Positions 1 through 12,191 of a DNA stretch of 64,000 nt are shown here, piece after piece; the stretch's first letter is position 1; every line of letters begins with the position of its first letter. The notes beneath the pieces were generated by a model that searched no databases, had not been told where the DNA came from, and was given only the letters and a program-made list of their open reading frames with translations. This DNA is from an uncultured Planctomycetota bacterium (GTDB lineage: Bacteria; Planctomycetota; Phycisphaerae; SM23-33). The stretch is taken from positions 101,674 to 165,673 of the forward strand of contig CAITIS010000098.1 of the NCBI GenBank assembly GCA_903892515.1. Reading direction: 5' to 3'. Both the position numbers and the translations under genes were made by a program.

Positions 1-339
1 GCCCGGGTTCAGCAGCACCTGGAAGGCGTTGAAGAGGGCGTGCTTGCCGCCGAAGGTGACCAGCACGTTCTCGGGCTTGGTGTCGATGCCGTTTTCCTTG
101 ACGAGCTTGTCGGCAATAGCGGCCTTGAGCTTCGCGCCGCACTTGGGGGTGTACTTGGTGTCGCCGGCGTCCAGGGCGGCCTTGGCGGCGTCCTTGATAA
201 ACTGGGGCGTGTCAAAGTCGGGCTCGCCGGCGCCAAAACTTACCACGTCGATGCCCTCGGCGGCCATGGCGCGGGCCTTGTTGGTGACGGCCAGAGTCTC
301 GCTGGGGCTGACCTTCTTGATTCGGCTGGACAGTTCCAT
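1..339 (-). CDS. Pyridoxal-phosphate aminotransferase, class I/II (aspartate aminotransferase-like), N-terminal part
   Basis: This gene runs off the left edge: 113 codons are visible on the minus strand from an ATG at 339, with GGAG about five bases upstream. The N-terminus (MELSSRIKKVSPSETLAVTN) and the segments FGAGEPDFDTP and KYTPKCGAKLKAAIADKL are typical of type I aspartate or aromatic aminotransferases, whose first 110 residues bind the substrate carboxylate and begin the PLP fold. The PLP lysine lies outside the window, so the substrate cannot be decided. The family moves an amino group between an amino acid and a 2-oxo acid in the cytoplasm. Family assignment is firm; the exact enzyme is open. 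Confidence 0.85.
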   Translation of the reverse strand, partial: MELSSRIKKVSPSETLAVTNKARAMAAEGIDVVSFGAGEPDFDTPQFIKDAAKAALDAGDTKYTPKCGAKLKAAIADKLVKENGIDTKPENVLVTFGGKHALFNAFQVLLNPG

Positions 340-492
340 CTTTCGCTCCGATAATCGATTAAGGTTAAACGCTTTGAGTAGTCCGCATAGCGTACCGGCG
401 AGTGCGGAAAAGTCAAGATGGGTGCGCAGAGCGTAGGGTGGGCCGAGCATGTTTGCGAGTCCCACCAATGGCACCCTGGCCAAGGAGATTCG

Positions 493-1311
493 ATGCCTCC
501 TGAAGTCCGTTATCACATGCTTCGTCCGGCCGAGGTCATAGAGCGCCGCCAGGCCTGCCCGGCCGCGTATATCCCGCTTGGCACCTTGGAATGGCACGGG
601 CCGCAGAACCCGCTGGGAGCCGACGCCATCCAGGCTGAAGGTTTGGCGATGCTGTGTGCCCAAAAGGGCGGGGGCCTGGCCTTCCCACCGCTGTACTATG
701 GCGAGTCACGCAGCGAAGCGCTCATGGAGGCGGTGGCGCCCGACCGGGCCGACATTGCCCGCGAGATGCAGCTGCCGCCCGAGAACTTCTTCCCCGATCG
801 CCAGCCCTTTACGCCCACGCAGCAGGTGTTGAACTATCAGCAGCTTTTGCTGCACATGTTGGCCGAGGCCGAGAGCCTGGGCTTTGAGGTCGGCGTGCTG
901 GTGGCGGGGCATTACCCGCTGATCGACCACGCGCGGGCGGCGTGCCTGACCTTCAACCAGCGGCCTCACAGCCGGTATCACGGCATGCTGGCATGGGCCA
1001 TGGCGGACTTCCTGCTGGTGGCCGACGCCTTCGAGCATCCTGGCGACCACGCCGGCGGCTGGGAGACCTCGCACTGCATGCACCTGTGCGGCCAGCGGGT
1101 CGATCTGTCCGCGCTGCCGCCCAAGGGCGAGAAGCTCATCGGCATCAACTCGCCCCGCCCGCCGCAGGACTCCACAGCGGAGTTTGGCCGGCAGACTTTG
1201 GAGGCCGCCGCCGACGTGGCAGTCAAAGAAGTCCAGCATCGGCTGGCCAACCGGGACATGTACCGCAGCCACGGGCGAAGCCTTCAGGAAGGGCTGTGGA
1301 AGAAGGGCTGA
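493..1311 (+). CDS. Creatininase-family amidohydrolase-like protein
   Basis: A 272-residue protein. I take the ATG at 493 because AAGGAGA lies five bases upstream; an earlier in-frame ATG at 418 has no such site. The creatininase/creatinine amidohydrolase fold is indicated by LGTLEWHG (Glu33, His35), GAD (Asp44), AGH (His140) and GGWETS (Glu191), which match the positions of the dinuclear metal ligands. The usual TGHGGN loop is replaced by AGHYPL, so activity on creatinine is unlikely. Relatives hydrolyse cyclic or linear amides, and some act in cofactor or sugar metabolism. It stands alone between the divergent aminotransferase and a secreted esterase. The substrate is unknown. Confidence 0.75.
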   Translation: MPPEVRYHMLRPAEVIERRQACPAAYIPLGTLEWHGPQNPLGADAIQAEGLAMLCAQKGGGLAFPPLYYGESRSEALMEAVAPDRADIAREMQLPPENFFPDRQPFTPTQQVLNYQQLLLHMLAEAESLGFEVGVLVAGHYPLIDHARAACLTFNQRPHSRYHGMLAWAMADFLLVADAFEHPGDHAGGWETSHCMHLCGQRVDLSALPPKGEKLIGINSPRPPQDSTAEFGRQTLEAAADVAVKEVQHRLANRDMYRSHGRSLQEGLWKKG

Positions 1312-1362
1312 GGTCGGAGGCCAGAGGCCGGAGGATCGGTGGGAGTGGGTGCCTCCATGCCT

Positions 1363-1459
1363 GGTGCCATGCCTTTGCGCTTCTGCGGAAAGGCATGTTC
1401 ACGATGCTCCTAACTGTTGGCCCGCATGCCTTTCCACAGTAGCGTAAAGACATGGCACC
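1363..1459. repeat. Nested palindrome, GGTGCCAT family, copy 1
   Basis: Outer arms GGTGCCATG (1363-1371) and CATGGCACC (1451-1459) are exact inverse complements. Inside lie two hairpins built from CATGCCTTT and AAAGGCATG or close variants. Four other loci (15294, 20797, 22889, 31850) have the same outer arms and two internal hairpins, giving a three-way-junction shape. Confidence 0.75.
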
Positions 1460-1548
1460 TTACACGTCTCATGGTACATACCGCGTCTAACGGCACCTAT
1501 TGGCCATACCCGAGCTCTTCTGCACCCGCAAGTTTGCACGGGTTCATC

Positions 1549-1577
1549 CTTTCAGAATTGCCAAAGCGCGATATAAT
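1549..1577 (+). promoter_or_regulatory. Putative sigma-70-type promoter for the secreted esterase
   Basis: A perfect TATAAT at 1572-1577 follows a weak CTTTCA at 1549-1554 with 17 bases between. The GTG start at 1680 lies about 100 bases downstream. Confidence 0.45.
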
Positions 1578-1679
1578 CGACAGTCAGTTGGGCGGCCTGC
1601 AAGGTCCGTTGCCGGCGATCATTTCAGTGAGGCTGCATGTGACAAGTCGCGGGCTGAACCGGCCGCGAAGGAGGATGCT

Positions 1680-3971
1680 GTGCGTAGTTTCTGTGCGTTG
1701 CTGATGCTGGCGTTTGCGACAGCTGCTGCCCAGGCACAGTACACCGTGCTGCCCGCTACCGTTGATGGCGTGGTCAAGCACGACCTGATGCTGACCTTCC
1801 TGAACAACCAGGTCACCCAGTCCTACACGAACTGGCAGACCAATTTCGCCACCCTGACCACGCCCGCAGCCATCGCTGCCTACCAGACCAAGCAGCAGGG
1901 CATCATCAATGATTCGCTGGGCAACTTTGCGGGTTTTCCCGACCCCGCGAACGTGAACCTCAACGCCCAGGTGACCGGCACGATCTACAAGACCGGCTAC
2001 AAGATCGAGAAGGTCTTGATGCAGACCCAGCCGGGGTTCTACCAGACCGGCAACCTGTACATACCCACCGCCAGCCAATACGCCGGCCAGAACCCAGCCG
2101 TGCTGATGACCACCGGCCACTGGTCTGACAGCAAGGCCTTCACCGACATGACCAAGATGTGCTCGCTGCTGGCGCTAAACGGGATGGTCTGCCTCATCAC
2201 CGACCCCATCGACCAGGGCGAACGGCTTGAATCCAGCTCGACCTGGGGCGTGCAATCGCATGAGGACGCCTTCGTCAGCAATACCCTGGTCGGGCGCAAC
2301 GAGGCCACCTGGATGCAATGGGACAACATGCGGGCGCTGGATTATCTCCAGAGCCGCACCGACATCGTGAACCCCAGCAAACTCGGCGTCACCGGCGCTT
2401 CGGGCGGCGGCACGCAGACCGCGTACCTGATGGCCGTCGATAACCGCATCAAGGCCGCAGTGCCGAACTCGTGGGTGACCACTTGGAAGGACGTTCTGAC
2501 CACCAAGCCTCCGACGATGGTTGGAGCGATGGGCGCGCAGGATGCCGAGCAATGCCTGTTCGGCGTGCTGGGCAAAGGCCTGGAGCAGACGGATTTTGTC
2601 CTGGCGCGGGCGCCGTCGGCGGTGCAGATCAGCGCCAACACGGATGACTTTTTCCCCTTTGTCGGCGTGCAGTCGACGTTCGCTGCCGCCCAGCAGGTCT
2701 TCACCACGCTTGGCGCCGCCGACAAGGTCCAGCTTGCCACCGACAGCGGCGAAGGGCACGGCTATCACAAGGTTCTGCGGGAATCGGCGGCTGCGTTCTT
2801 TGCCAAGAATCTGCGCGGCGAGACCAAGACCATCACCGAACCCACGATCTCGGACATCACGCTGGCGGAGTCTCGGGTAACGGCGACAGGGCAGGTGATG
2901 GACCTGCCGGGCGCCAAGACCACGTATCAGCTGAACGTGGAGTACAACCAGAATGTCCTGGCTCCGGCCAGGGCGGCGTTCTGGCAGAACAATTCGCGGG
3001 CGGTGGTGCTGAACAAGATCAGCGAACTGGCCGACATTCGTACGCTGGGCAGTCTGCCGGCGGCGACGGCGACCGACTACGGCCCGATCAGCCGAACCGG
3101 CTATCACATCGAAAAACTGTCTCTCAAAGTGGACCAGTCCGGCGGCACGGGCATGTATGTGCCCATGCTCATGTTCGTTCCGACCGCGACGCCCACCGGC
3201 GCGGTGCTGTATGTCAATGACGCCGGCAAGTCCAGCGAGGCCGGCGCCACCCAGCGCCTCGAACAACTCGCCCTGAGCGGCAAGGTGGTGCTCTCGCTCG
3301 ACCTGGCGGGCATGGGCGAGACTGCGCAGACCGTCGATCAGATCTGGGGCAATCCGTCGGAAATCGGCATCGACCACCGGGAGACCACGGCCGCCAATAT
3401 GCTGGGCGAGAGCTACGTGGGCATCCGGGCGGAGAACATTCTTTCCTCCGCCCAGTGGCTCATCGGCCAGGAGCAGGCCAACGGCATCAGCAAGGTTGAC
3501 CTGCTGACGGTGGGCAACAATTCGGGCATCCCGGCCTTGCACGCCGCTGCCCTGGATCGCCAGTTGTTCGGCACCTGCACGTTTGAAAACAACCTGGACA
3601 CTTGGACGAAATTGATCGGATCGCCCAGCACACCGGCCGCGCCGTACAACCTCCAGTACCAGAACGTGGTGAACGACGCCCTGCAATATTACGACCTGAC
3701 GGACCTGTTCAACCTAGTCAGCCCCGCGACGCCCGGCGACGCCAACCGGGACGGCAGAGTCAGCTTCTCAGACTATGTCCTCCTGGAAACCAACTTCGGC
3801 AAGAGCGGCAGTTGGGCGCAGGGCGATTTCGACGGCGACGGCGTGATTACCTTCAAAGACTACATTGTCCTGGAACGCAACTTTGGCCAGAGCAGCGTGC
3901 CGGAGCCAGCAACTCTATCCCTGCTGGCCTGTGGGGCGCTGGCCCTGCTGCGACGCAAGACGATAGTATGA
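1680..3971 (+). CDS. Secreted alpha/beta-hydrolase (acetyl xylan esterase-like) with dockerin-like repeats and PEP-CTERM tail
   Basis: A 763-residue exported protein. The GTG at 1680 is chosen because AAGGAGG ends five bases before it and it yields a clean signal peptide with AQAQ cleavage. Residues about 40-390 are an alpha/beta-hydrolase: GASGGG holds the likely nucleophile Ser241 and GEGHGYH gives candidate catalytic His360/His363. Residues 390-670 resemble a second, less conserved hydrolase-like half without an obvious serine elbow. Residues 685-738 hold two EF-hand-like dockerin repeats (GDANRDG, GDFDGDG), followed by VPEPATLSLLACGALALLRR, a PEP-CTERM sorting signal. Likely role: outer-surface polysaccharide or ester hydrolysis. 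The family is clear; the substrate is inferred only by resemblance to acetyl xylan esterases. Confidence 0.8.
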   Translation: MRSFCALLMLAFATAAAQAQYTVLPATVDGVVKHDLMLTFLNNQVTQSYTNWQTNFATLTTPAAIAAYQTKQQGIINDSLGNFAGFPDPANVNLNAQVTGTIYKTGYKIEKVLMQTQPGFYQTGNLYIPTASQYAGQNPAVLMTTGHWSDSKAFTDMTKMCSLLALNGMVCLITDPIDQGERLESSSTWGVQSHEDAFVSNTLVGRNEATWMQWDNMRALDYLQSRTDIVNPSKLGVTGASGGGTQTAYLMAVDNRIKAAVPNSWVTTWKDVLTTKPPTMVGAMGAQDAEQCLFGVLGKGLEQTDFVLARAPSAVQISANTDDFFPFVGVQSTFAAAQQVFTTLGAADKVQLATDSGEGHGYHKVLRESAAAFFAKNLRGETKTITEPTISDITLAESRVTATGQVMDLPGAKTTYQLNVEYNQNVLAPARAAFWQNNSRAVVLNKISELADIRTLGSLPAATATDYGPISRTGYHIEKLSLKVDQSGGTGMYVPMLMFVPTATPTGAVLYVNDAGKSSEAGATQRLEQLALSGKVVLSLDLAGMGETAQTVDQIWGNPSEIGIDHRETTAANMLGESYVGIRAENILSSAQWLIGQEQANGISKVDLLTVGNNSGIPALHAAALDRQLFGTCTFENNLDTWTKLIGSPSTPAAPYNLQYQNVVNDALQYYDLTDLFNLVSPATPGDANRDGRVSFSDYVLLETNFGKSGSWAQGDFDGDGVITFKDYIVLERNFGQSSVPEPATLSLLACGALALLRRKTIV

Positions 3972-3975
3972 ATAA

Positions 3976-4144
3976 GGCCTGAGGTCGGAGGCCTGAGGTC
4001 GGAGAGGCGGCGGGTCGGTCTTGCCCTTGGCGCCGGAATCGCAATTGAGCTTGCGGTTTTGATCATATGGGTCGCCGTCCTGCTGCCCCAGCCGCTGGCG
4101 TGGCCTTAGGGTCTGGTGGTTCTCTGGCCTCCGACCTCAGGTCT
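3976..4144. repeat. GAGGTCGGAGGCC repeats, direct and inverted
   Basis: GGCCTGAGGTCGGAG occurs twice in tandem at about 3976-4004. An inverted copy (GGCCTCCGACCTCAG) sits at 4127-4141, and a related copy overlaps the creatininase stop at 1308-1335. The direct and inverted copies could pair and act as a loose terminator after the esterase, but there is no T-run. Confidence 0.55.
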
Positions 4145-4165
4145 CTCTGCTGTATTCAAATTGAA

Positions 4166-4193
4166 TTGACGCCCCCGGCTGTTCCGATATAAT
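4166..4193 (+). promoter_or_regulatory. Promoter of the cimA-valS operon
   Basis: TTGACG (4166-4171), a 16-base spacer and a perfect TATAAT (4188-4193). Transcription would start near 4200, about 40 bases before the leader-peptide ATG. It is one of the best sigma-70-like promoters in the window. Confidence 0.75.
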
Positions 4194-4241
4194 TACCGCC
4201 TGAACGATTCGTCGCAGGGCATGCAGTTTGACGAGGTACTG

Positions 4242-4349
4242 ATGCGGACAAGGCCAGACAACCTGAGCACGTGCAGGATCATGTCAGCCGGCGTCCGCGC
4301 AGGCATTATTAGCATTATTACCTTCGTCATCGTACGCTGCGTGCCTTAG
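4242..4349 (+). CDS. Ile/Val-rich leader peptide of the cimA-valS operon
   Basis: A 35-codon reading frame with GAGG five bases before its ATG. It contains 6 Ile and 4 Val codons, concentrated in GIISIITFVIV (codons 21-31), and stops at 4347. It lies between a strong promoter and an intrinsic terminator directly ahead of a citramalate synthase gene, the entry to isoleucine synthesis. That is the classic layout of ribosome-mediated attenuation, as at E. coli ilvGMEDA. The stop codon is embedded in a segment (4343-4350) that can pair with the 5' arm of the terminator. A stalled ribosome would leave this segment free, while a terminating ribosome would cover it. The function is inferred from layout. 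Confidence 0.8.
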   Translation: MRTRPDNLSTCRIMSAGVRAGIISIITFVIVRCVP

Positions 4350-4384
4350 GCGCTCGCCCTTTGTCAAAACGGCGGCCCTGAGGC
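4343..4384 (+). promoter_or_regulatory. Antiterminator pairing in the cimA leader
   Basis: GCCTTAGG (4343-4350, containing the leader stop codon) can pair over eight positions, one of them G-U, with CCTGAGGC (4377-4384), which is the 5' arm of the terminator. The two structures are mutually exclusive. Confidence 0.65.
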
Positions 4385-4408
4385 AAGTTTGCTTCGGGGC
4401 CTTTTTTT
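4374..4408 (+). terminator. Intrinsic terminator (attenuator) ahead of cimA
   Basis: An 11-bp stem (4374-4384 with 4391-4401) has loop AAGTTT and is followed by seven T residues (4402-4408). It lies after the leader peptide and before the cimA start, so it would stop transcription early unless antitermination occurs. Confidence 0.85.
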
Positions 4409-4447
4409 ATGCCGGCCCCAGAACCCCTGAGTTTTCAGAGAAACATC

Positions 4448-6040
4448 ATGAATCAGAACAACGAACGAGTGTGGATATACGATACGACCCTGCGTGACGG
4501 CACGCAGGCTGAAGGTGTGAGCCTGTCGCTGGAAGATAAGCTCCTCATCGCCGAACGGCTGGACGACCTGGGCGTGGATTACATCGAGGGCGGCTACCCG
4601 CTCTCCAACCCCAAGGACAAGGCCTTCTTCGCCGACGTGCGGAAGCGCAAGATCAGCCACGCCAAGATCGCCGCCTTCGGCATGACCCGCCGCCGCAACA
4701 CCAAGGCCGCCGACGATGCGGGCATGCAGGCCCTGCTGGCCAGCGGAGCGCCGGCCGTCACCATTGTGGGCAAAAGCTGGGACATGCACGTGACGCAGGT
4801 ATTGGCCGTCAGTGAGCAGGAGAATCTGGACATGATCGGCGAGTCGCTGGCGCTGTTCGTTCAGGCCGGACTCGAAGCGATCTATGACGCCGAGCACTTT
4901 TTTGACGGCTACCGGGCCAATCCGGAGTTTGCCATGCGGACGCTGAACGCAGCCGTGCAGGCCGGCGCCGCCACGCTGGCGCTGTGCGACACCAACGGCG
5001 GCAGCTTGCCGGAATTCATCTACCAGGCCACCGGCGAGGTGGTGAAACGTTTCCCATCCCTGCGCGTGGGCGTGCATTGCCATAACGATGCGGGCCTGGC
5101 GGCGGCGAATTCCCTGGCGGCCGTCGGGGCGGGTGCCCGGCACGTGCAGGGTACGATGAACGGCATCGGCGAACGCTGCGGCAACGCGGACCTGACCACC
5201 GTGATCGCGAACTTGCAGCTCAAGTGCGGCTATTCCTGCCTCAAGGACGACTCGCTGGCCAAACTGACCGAGGCCAGCCGGTACGTCTACGAAGTGGTGA
5301 ACATGCTGCCACGCGAGAACCAGCCCTTCGTGGGCGCCTCGGCCTTTACGCACAAGGGCGGCATGCACGTGCATGCGGTGCAGCGCAACACGGCCACCTA
5401 TGAGCACATCGACCCGGCCGTGGTGGGCAACACCCGCAAGATCCTCGTCAGCGAACTGGCCGGGGCCAGCAACATCGCCGCCAAGACGGGCGAGAAGTTC
5501 GGCCTGGCAGCGGACAAGGACCTGCAGCGCAAGGTCCTCACGGCCGTGCAGGACATGGAGAACGAGGGCTACCAGTTCGAACTGGCCGACGCGAGCTTTG
5601 AAATGCTCGTGCGCCGGACCATCGGCGCGACGCGGTATCACACGTTCTGGGAGCTGGACCACTATCGTTGCGTGATCTTGCAGGTCAACGGCGGCCGGCC
5701 CAGCACCGAAGCCATTGTGAAGCTGCGCGTCGAGGATCGCACCTTGCACACGGTGGCTGAGGGCGATGGCCCGATCAATGCACTGGACGGGGCGCTGCGC
5801 AAGGCGCTCAAGCCGCTGTACAAGAGCTTGGACAAGTTGGCGCTGGTGGACTACAAGGTCCGCGTGGTCAATCCCAAGGCCGGCACAGCCGCCAAGGTTC
5901 GCGTCATCATCGAGTTCCACGACGCGACGATGGGATACTTCCACACCGTCGGCGTCGATACGAATATCATCCACGCGTCGTTCCGGGCGTTGCAGGACGC
6001 GATCGAATACAAGCTGCTGAATGAAGGCGAGAAGGCGTAA
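4448..6040 (+). CDS. cimA: (R)-citramalate synthase
   Basis: A 530-residue enzyme of the LeuA/CimA family, which condenses acetyl-CoA with pyruvate to citramalate in the threonine-independent route to isoleucine. [13 protein letters not shown] at the N-terminus carries the catalytic Arg and metal-binding Asp. [11 protein letters not shown] (His210, His212, Asn213) gives the remaining metal ligands, and [12 protein letters not shown] follows. The region [12 protein letters not shown] and the C-terminal 120-residue allosteric-type domain match citramalate synthases more than isopropylmalate synthases. The in-frame ATG at 4409 abuts the terminator T-run and has no Shine-Dalgarno site, so 4448 is preferred. 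valS begins five bases after the stop, so the two are co-transcribed. The upstream leader peptide is Ile/Val-rich, which agrees with the pathway. Confidence 0.9.
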   Translation: MNQNNERVWIYDTTLRDGTQAEGVSLSLEDKLLIAERLDDLGVDYIEGGYPLSNPKDKAFFADVRKRKISHAKIAAFGMTRRRNTKAADDAGMQALLASGAPAVTIVGKSWDMHVTQVLAVSEQENLDMIGESLALFVQAGLEAIYDAEHFFDGYRANPEFAMRTLNAAVQAGAATLALCDTNGGSLPEFIYQATGEVVKRFPSLRVGVHCHNDAGLAAANSLAAVGAGARHVQGTMNGIGERCGNADLTTVIANLQLKCGYSCLKDDSLAKLTEASRYVYEVVNMLPRENQPFVGASAFTHKGGMHVHAVQRNTATYEHIDPAVVGNTRKILVSELAGASNIAAKTGEKFGLAADKDLQRKVLTAVQDMENEGYQFELADASFEMLVRRTIGATRYHTFWELDHYRCVILQVNGGRPSTEAIVKLRVEDRTLHTVAEGDGPINALDGALRKALKPLYKSLDKLALVDYKVRVVNPKAGTAAKVRVIIEFHDATMGYFHTVGVDTNIIHASFRALQDAIEYKLLNEGEKA

Positions 6041-6045
6041 ACGAT

Positions 6046-9783
<3,738 letters not shown>

Positions 9784-9796
9784 TGAGGCGGAAGTT

Positions 9797-9889
9797 GGGA
9801 ATCGGGACGCGGGAATCGGGAATCGGGAAATTGGCATCTGGAGTTCGCCTTGGTCGTTCCCGATTCCCGTTTCCTGATTCCCGATTCCG
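9797..9889. repeat. Imperfect inverted repeat of GGGAATC units
   Basis: The left arm (about 9797-9829) is made of GGGAATCGGGA units and the right arm (about 9857-9889) of their complements, with a loop near 27 bases. It lies between valS and the next gene and could act as a transcript-end or processing structure. No T-run follows. Confidence 0.6.
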
Positions 9890-9907
9890 GCTTCTCATAG
9901 GTGAACC

Positions 9908-10516
9908 ATGGATGTCCCCGTTGAACTATCGAGGATCGTGATTACGGAGACTTCTCCCGAGCAGGTGATCTTCCTGCGCGAGAAGAACGGCGGTCGGAGT
10001 TTTCCGATCCTCATCGGCATCGGCGAAGCCTTGGCCATTGACCGCCGGCTCAAGGGCGCCCAGATGCCGCGGCCAATGACGCACGACCTGCTGGGGCACG
10101 TGATCGAGGCCATGGGCGGGCGGATCGAGCGGATCGTGGTCAACGACCTGCATGACGCCACGTTCATCGCCACCATTTACATTCGGCGCGGCGGCGAAGT
10201 CATCCCCATCGACAGCCGGCCCTCCGACGCCATCGCCCTGGGCATCGCCCAGGACACGCCGCTGTTCGTGGCAGATCACGTGCTGGAGAAGGTGTTGTCG
10301 GAGGAGATGAACGCCGCCCATCAGCGCGAGCGGCTGGAGTTGCGCCGCACCGAACTGGCTGAGCAAATCGCCGAATTGACCGAGCAGTTGCAGGATGAGG
10401 AGTTTGCGTCTTCGCTTGGCCAGGAGGAGCAGCAAGCCCTGCAGGAGCAGATGCGGGAGATGCAGGCCGACCTCGAAGCGATTGACGAAATCCTGCGGCA
10501 GTTGCCCAAAGAGTAA
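9908..10516 (+). CDS. Bifunctional nuclease (BFN/DUF151) family protein
   Basis: A 202-residue protein. Residues 1-135 form a BFN domain: VFLREKNGGRSFPILIGIGEALAI, in part, and DSRPSDAIALGIAQDTPLFV are hallmark stretches. Family members have been described as having RNase and DNase activity, but the catalytic basis is poorly known. Residues 140-200 are a charged, Glu/Gln-rich predicted coiled coil instead of the UVR motif seen in some relatives, which suggests dimerisation. AGGTGA precedes the ATG. It is separated from valS by a repeat and may or may not share its transcript. The molecular role is uncertain. Confidence 0.75.
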   Translation: MDVPVELSRIVITETSPEQVIFLREKNGGRSFPILIGIGEALAIDRRLKGAQMPRPMTHDLLGHVIEAMGGRIERIVVNDLHDATFIATIYIRRGGEVIPIDSRPSDAIALGIAQDTPLFVADHVLEKVLSEEMNAAHQRERLELRRTELAEQIAELTEQLQDEEFASSLGQEEQQALQEQMREMQADLEAIDEILRQLPKE

Positions 10517-10714
10517 ATAGCATCGCATATGCACGAGTGTATACCTGTGCCGCGTTGACCTGTTGGTGCTCAACAAGCATTCCGCCCGTCATCTCCGCAA
10601 TCCCAATAATCCCCTGAGTTCCCGCTGTTTTGGCCTTGTGAGGCATGTGAGGGTCGGCTAGTCTTTCGTTATCACGTAACGGAATACGACACTCACTTCA
10701 GGAAAGGTTTCGTA

Positions 10715-11968
10715 ATGGAACAGCTTTCAGCATCCAGGTCGCGCGGCTGGGCGGTCGTGGCGGCGGGCACCGGCATCAACCTCATCCTGGGCTCGCTGTA
10801 TGCCTGGAGCGTGGTGGGCAAGGCCCTGGTGAACCAATGGAAATGGTCAAACGCCGATGCGGCGCTGCCCTTCAGCGTCTCGACCGCCTGTTTTGCCTTC
10901 ACCATGATATTCGCCGGGCGCTGGCAGGACAAGATCGGCCCGCGCGTTGTGGCCCTGGCGGGCGGGTTGATGTTTGGCCTGGGCGTGTTTGTCTCAGCCT
11001 ATGCGCACTCCCCGCTGTACATGGTGCTCTCCTACGGCGTGCTGGCCGGCATCGGTATCGGGCTGTGCTACTCGGCCACGACGCCGCCGGCGCTGAAGTG
11101 GTTTCCGCCCAGCCGAAAGGGCCTGATCGCCGGCATCGTGGTCAGTGGCGTGGGCTTGGCGGCGGTGTATGCCTCGCCCTTGTGGCAGTACCTCATCGGC
11201 GCCAAGGGCATTTCGTTGACCTTTGAATACCTGGGCGTCGGCGGGGCGGTCCTTATCTGCATCCTCTCCACGATGGTTGTGAACCCGCCGGCGGGGTACG
11301 TGGTTGCGGCCTCTGCGGGCGGGCCGGCCGCGCGACGGTCCTCTGCCAAGGTGGACCTGGACTGGCACGAAATGCTGCGAACCAAGCAGTTCTACATGCT
11401 CTGGCTGATGCTGCTGCTGGGGGCCTCGGCCGGCCTGATGATCATCGCCCACGCCGCCAAGATCGCCAGCGCCCAGGCCGGCATCGAAACGTGGGGCTTC
11501 CTGCCGGTGGCACTGCTGGCGATTTTCAACACGCTGGGCCGACTGGTTAGCGGCTCGGTCTCTGACCGGCTGGGCCGGACCCAGACGATGACGCTGGCCT
11601 TCTTCCTGCAGGCGATAAACATGTTTGCATTCGCATATTACAGAAGCCCGGCGCTGCTGATCTTCGGCGTCTGCATCACCGGCCTGTGCTACGGCACGAT
11701 CTTCCCGCTGATGCCCTCGGCCATTGCCGACTTCTACGGCGTGAAGAACCTGGGCGTCAATTACGGCCTGCTCTTTACAGCCTTTGGCGTGGCGGGTGTG
11801 GCCGGGCCCATCCTCGCCGGCAAGATAAAGGACCTTTCCGGGTCGTACACGTATTCCTACGTGATCTCGGCCGTCATGTTGCTGATCGGCGCCACTTTGG
11901 CTGCGATCGCCAAGCCGCCCAAGCTGGCCGTCGAACCAGACGCCGCGACGCAGGCAAAGGCGGGTTAA
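10715..11968 (+). CDS. MFS transporter, OFA (oxalate/formate antiporter-like) family
   Basis: A 417-residue inner-membrane protein with about 12 hydrophobic segments. The N-terminus GINLILGSLYAWSVVGKAL and the motif AGRWQDKIGPRVVALAGG are typical of the OFA branch of the major facilitator superfamily, which transports small carboxylates such as oxalate, formate or lactate. A central cytoplasmic loop (about residues 190-215) separates the two six-helix halves. AGGAAAGG lies upstream of the ATG. It stands alone, followed by an intrinsic terminator. The substrate cannot be told from sequence; neighbouring genes give no hint. Confidence 0.8.
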   Translation: MEQLSASRSRGWAVVAAGTGINLILGSLYAWSVVGKALVNQWKWSNADAALPFSVSTACFAFTMIFAGRWQDKIGPRVVALAGGLMFGLGVFVSAYAHSPLYMVLSYGVLAGIGIGLCYSATTPPALKWFPPSRKGLIAGIVVSGVGLAAVYASPLWQYLIGAKGISLTFEYLGVGGAVLICILSTMVVNPPAGYVVAASAGGPAARRSSAKVDLDWHEMLRTKQFYMLWLMLLLGASAGLMIIAHAAKIASAQAGIETWGFLPVALLAIFNTLGRLVSGSVSDRLGRTQTMTLAFFLQAINMFAFAYYRSPALLIFGVCITGLCYGTIFPLMPSAIADFYGVKNLGVNYGLLFTAFGVAGVAGPILAGKIKDLSGSYTYSYVISAVMLLIGATLAAIAKPPKLAVEPDAATQAKAG

Positions 11969-11999
11969 TCAGGCCCGGGTTTGCGTTACCGACATAAAG

Positions 12000-12032
12000 A
12001 GCGGCGGGTCTTCGGACTCGCCGCTTTCTTTT
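12000..12032 (+). terminator. Intrinsic terminator after the OFA transporter
   Basis: AGCGGCGGGTC, loop TTCG and GACTCGCCGCT form a strong GC-rich stem followed by TTCTTTT. The next gene begins 160 bases further on. Confidence 0.8.
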
Positions 12033-12191
12033 GTTTCGGGCGAACTGCGCCGACTTCGAGCGTTTGAAGAAAGCTGCCTTGCCGCCTTGCTTCATGCCCA
12101 TGCTGATGCTGGATTCTGTCGATGACCTTTGGGTCGAGCCCTCGGCCACGACTGGCCGATTCGGCGAGGCTACAAGGTAGGAATCTGAAAC

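Larger units (their letters stand above)
1312..1679. other. Intergenic region with repeats and a promoter
   Basis: No credible gene is seen. It starts with a GAGGTCGGAGGCC repeat running out of the creatininase stop codon, contains a nested palindrome (1363-1459), and ends with a promoter-like sequence for the esterase gene. Confidence 0.6.

Noticed and set aside
2175..3686. A 503-residue frame on the minus strand opposite the secreted esterase
   Set aside because: No recognisable motifs; its His/Arg/Gly-rich composition is typical of an antisense shadow.
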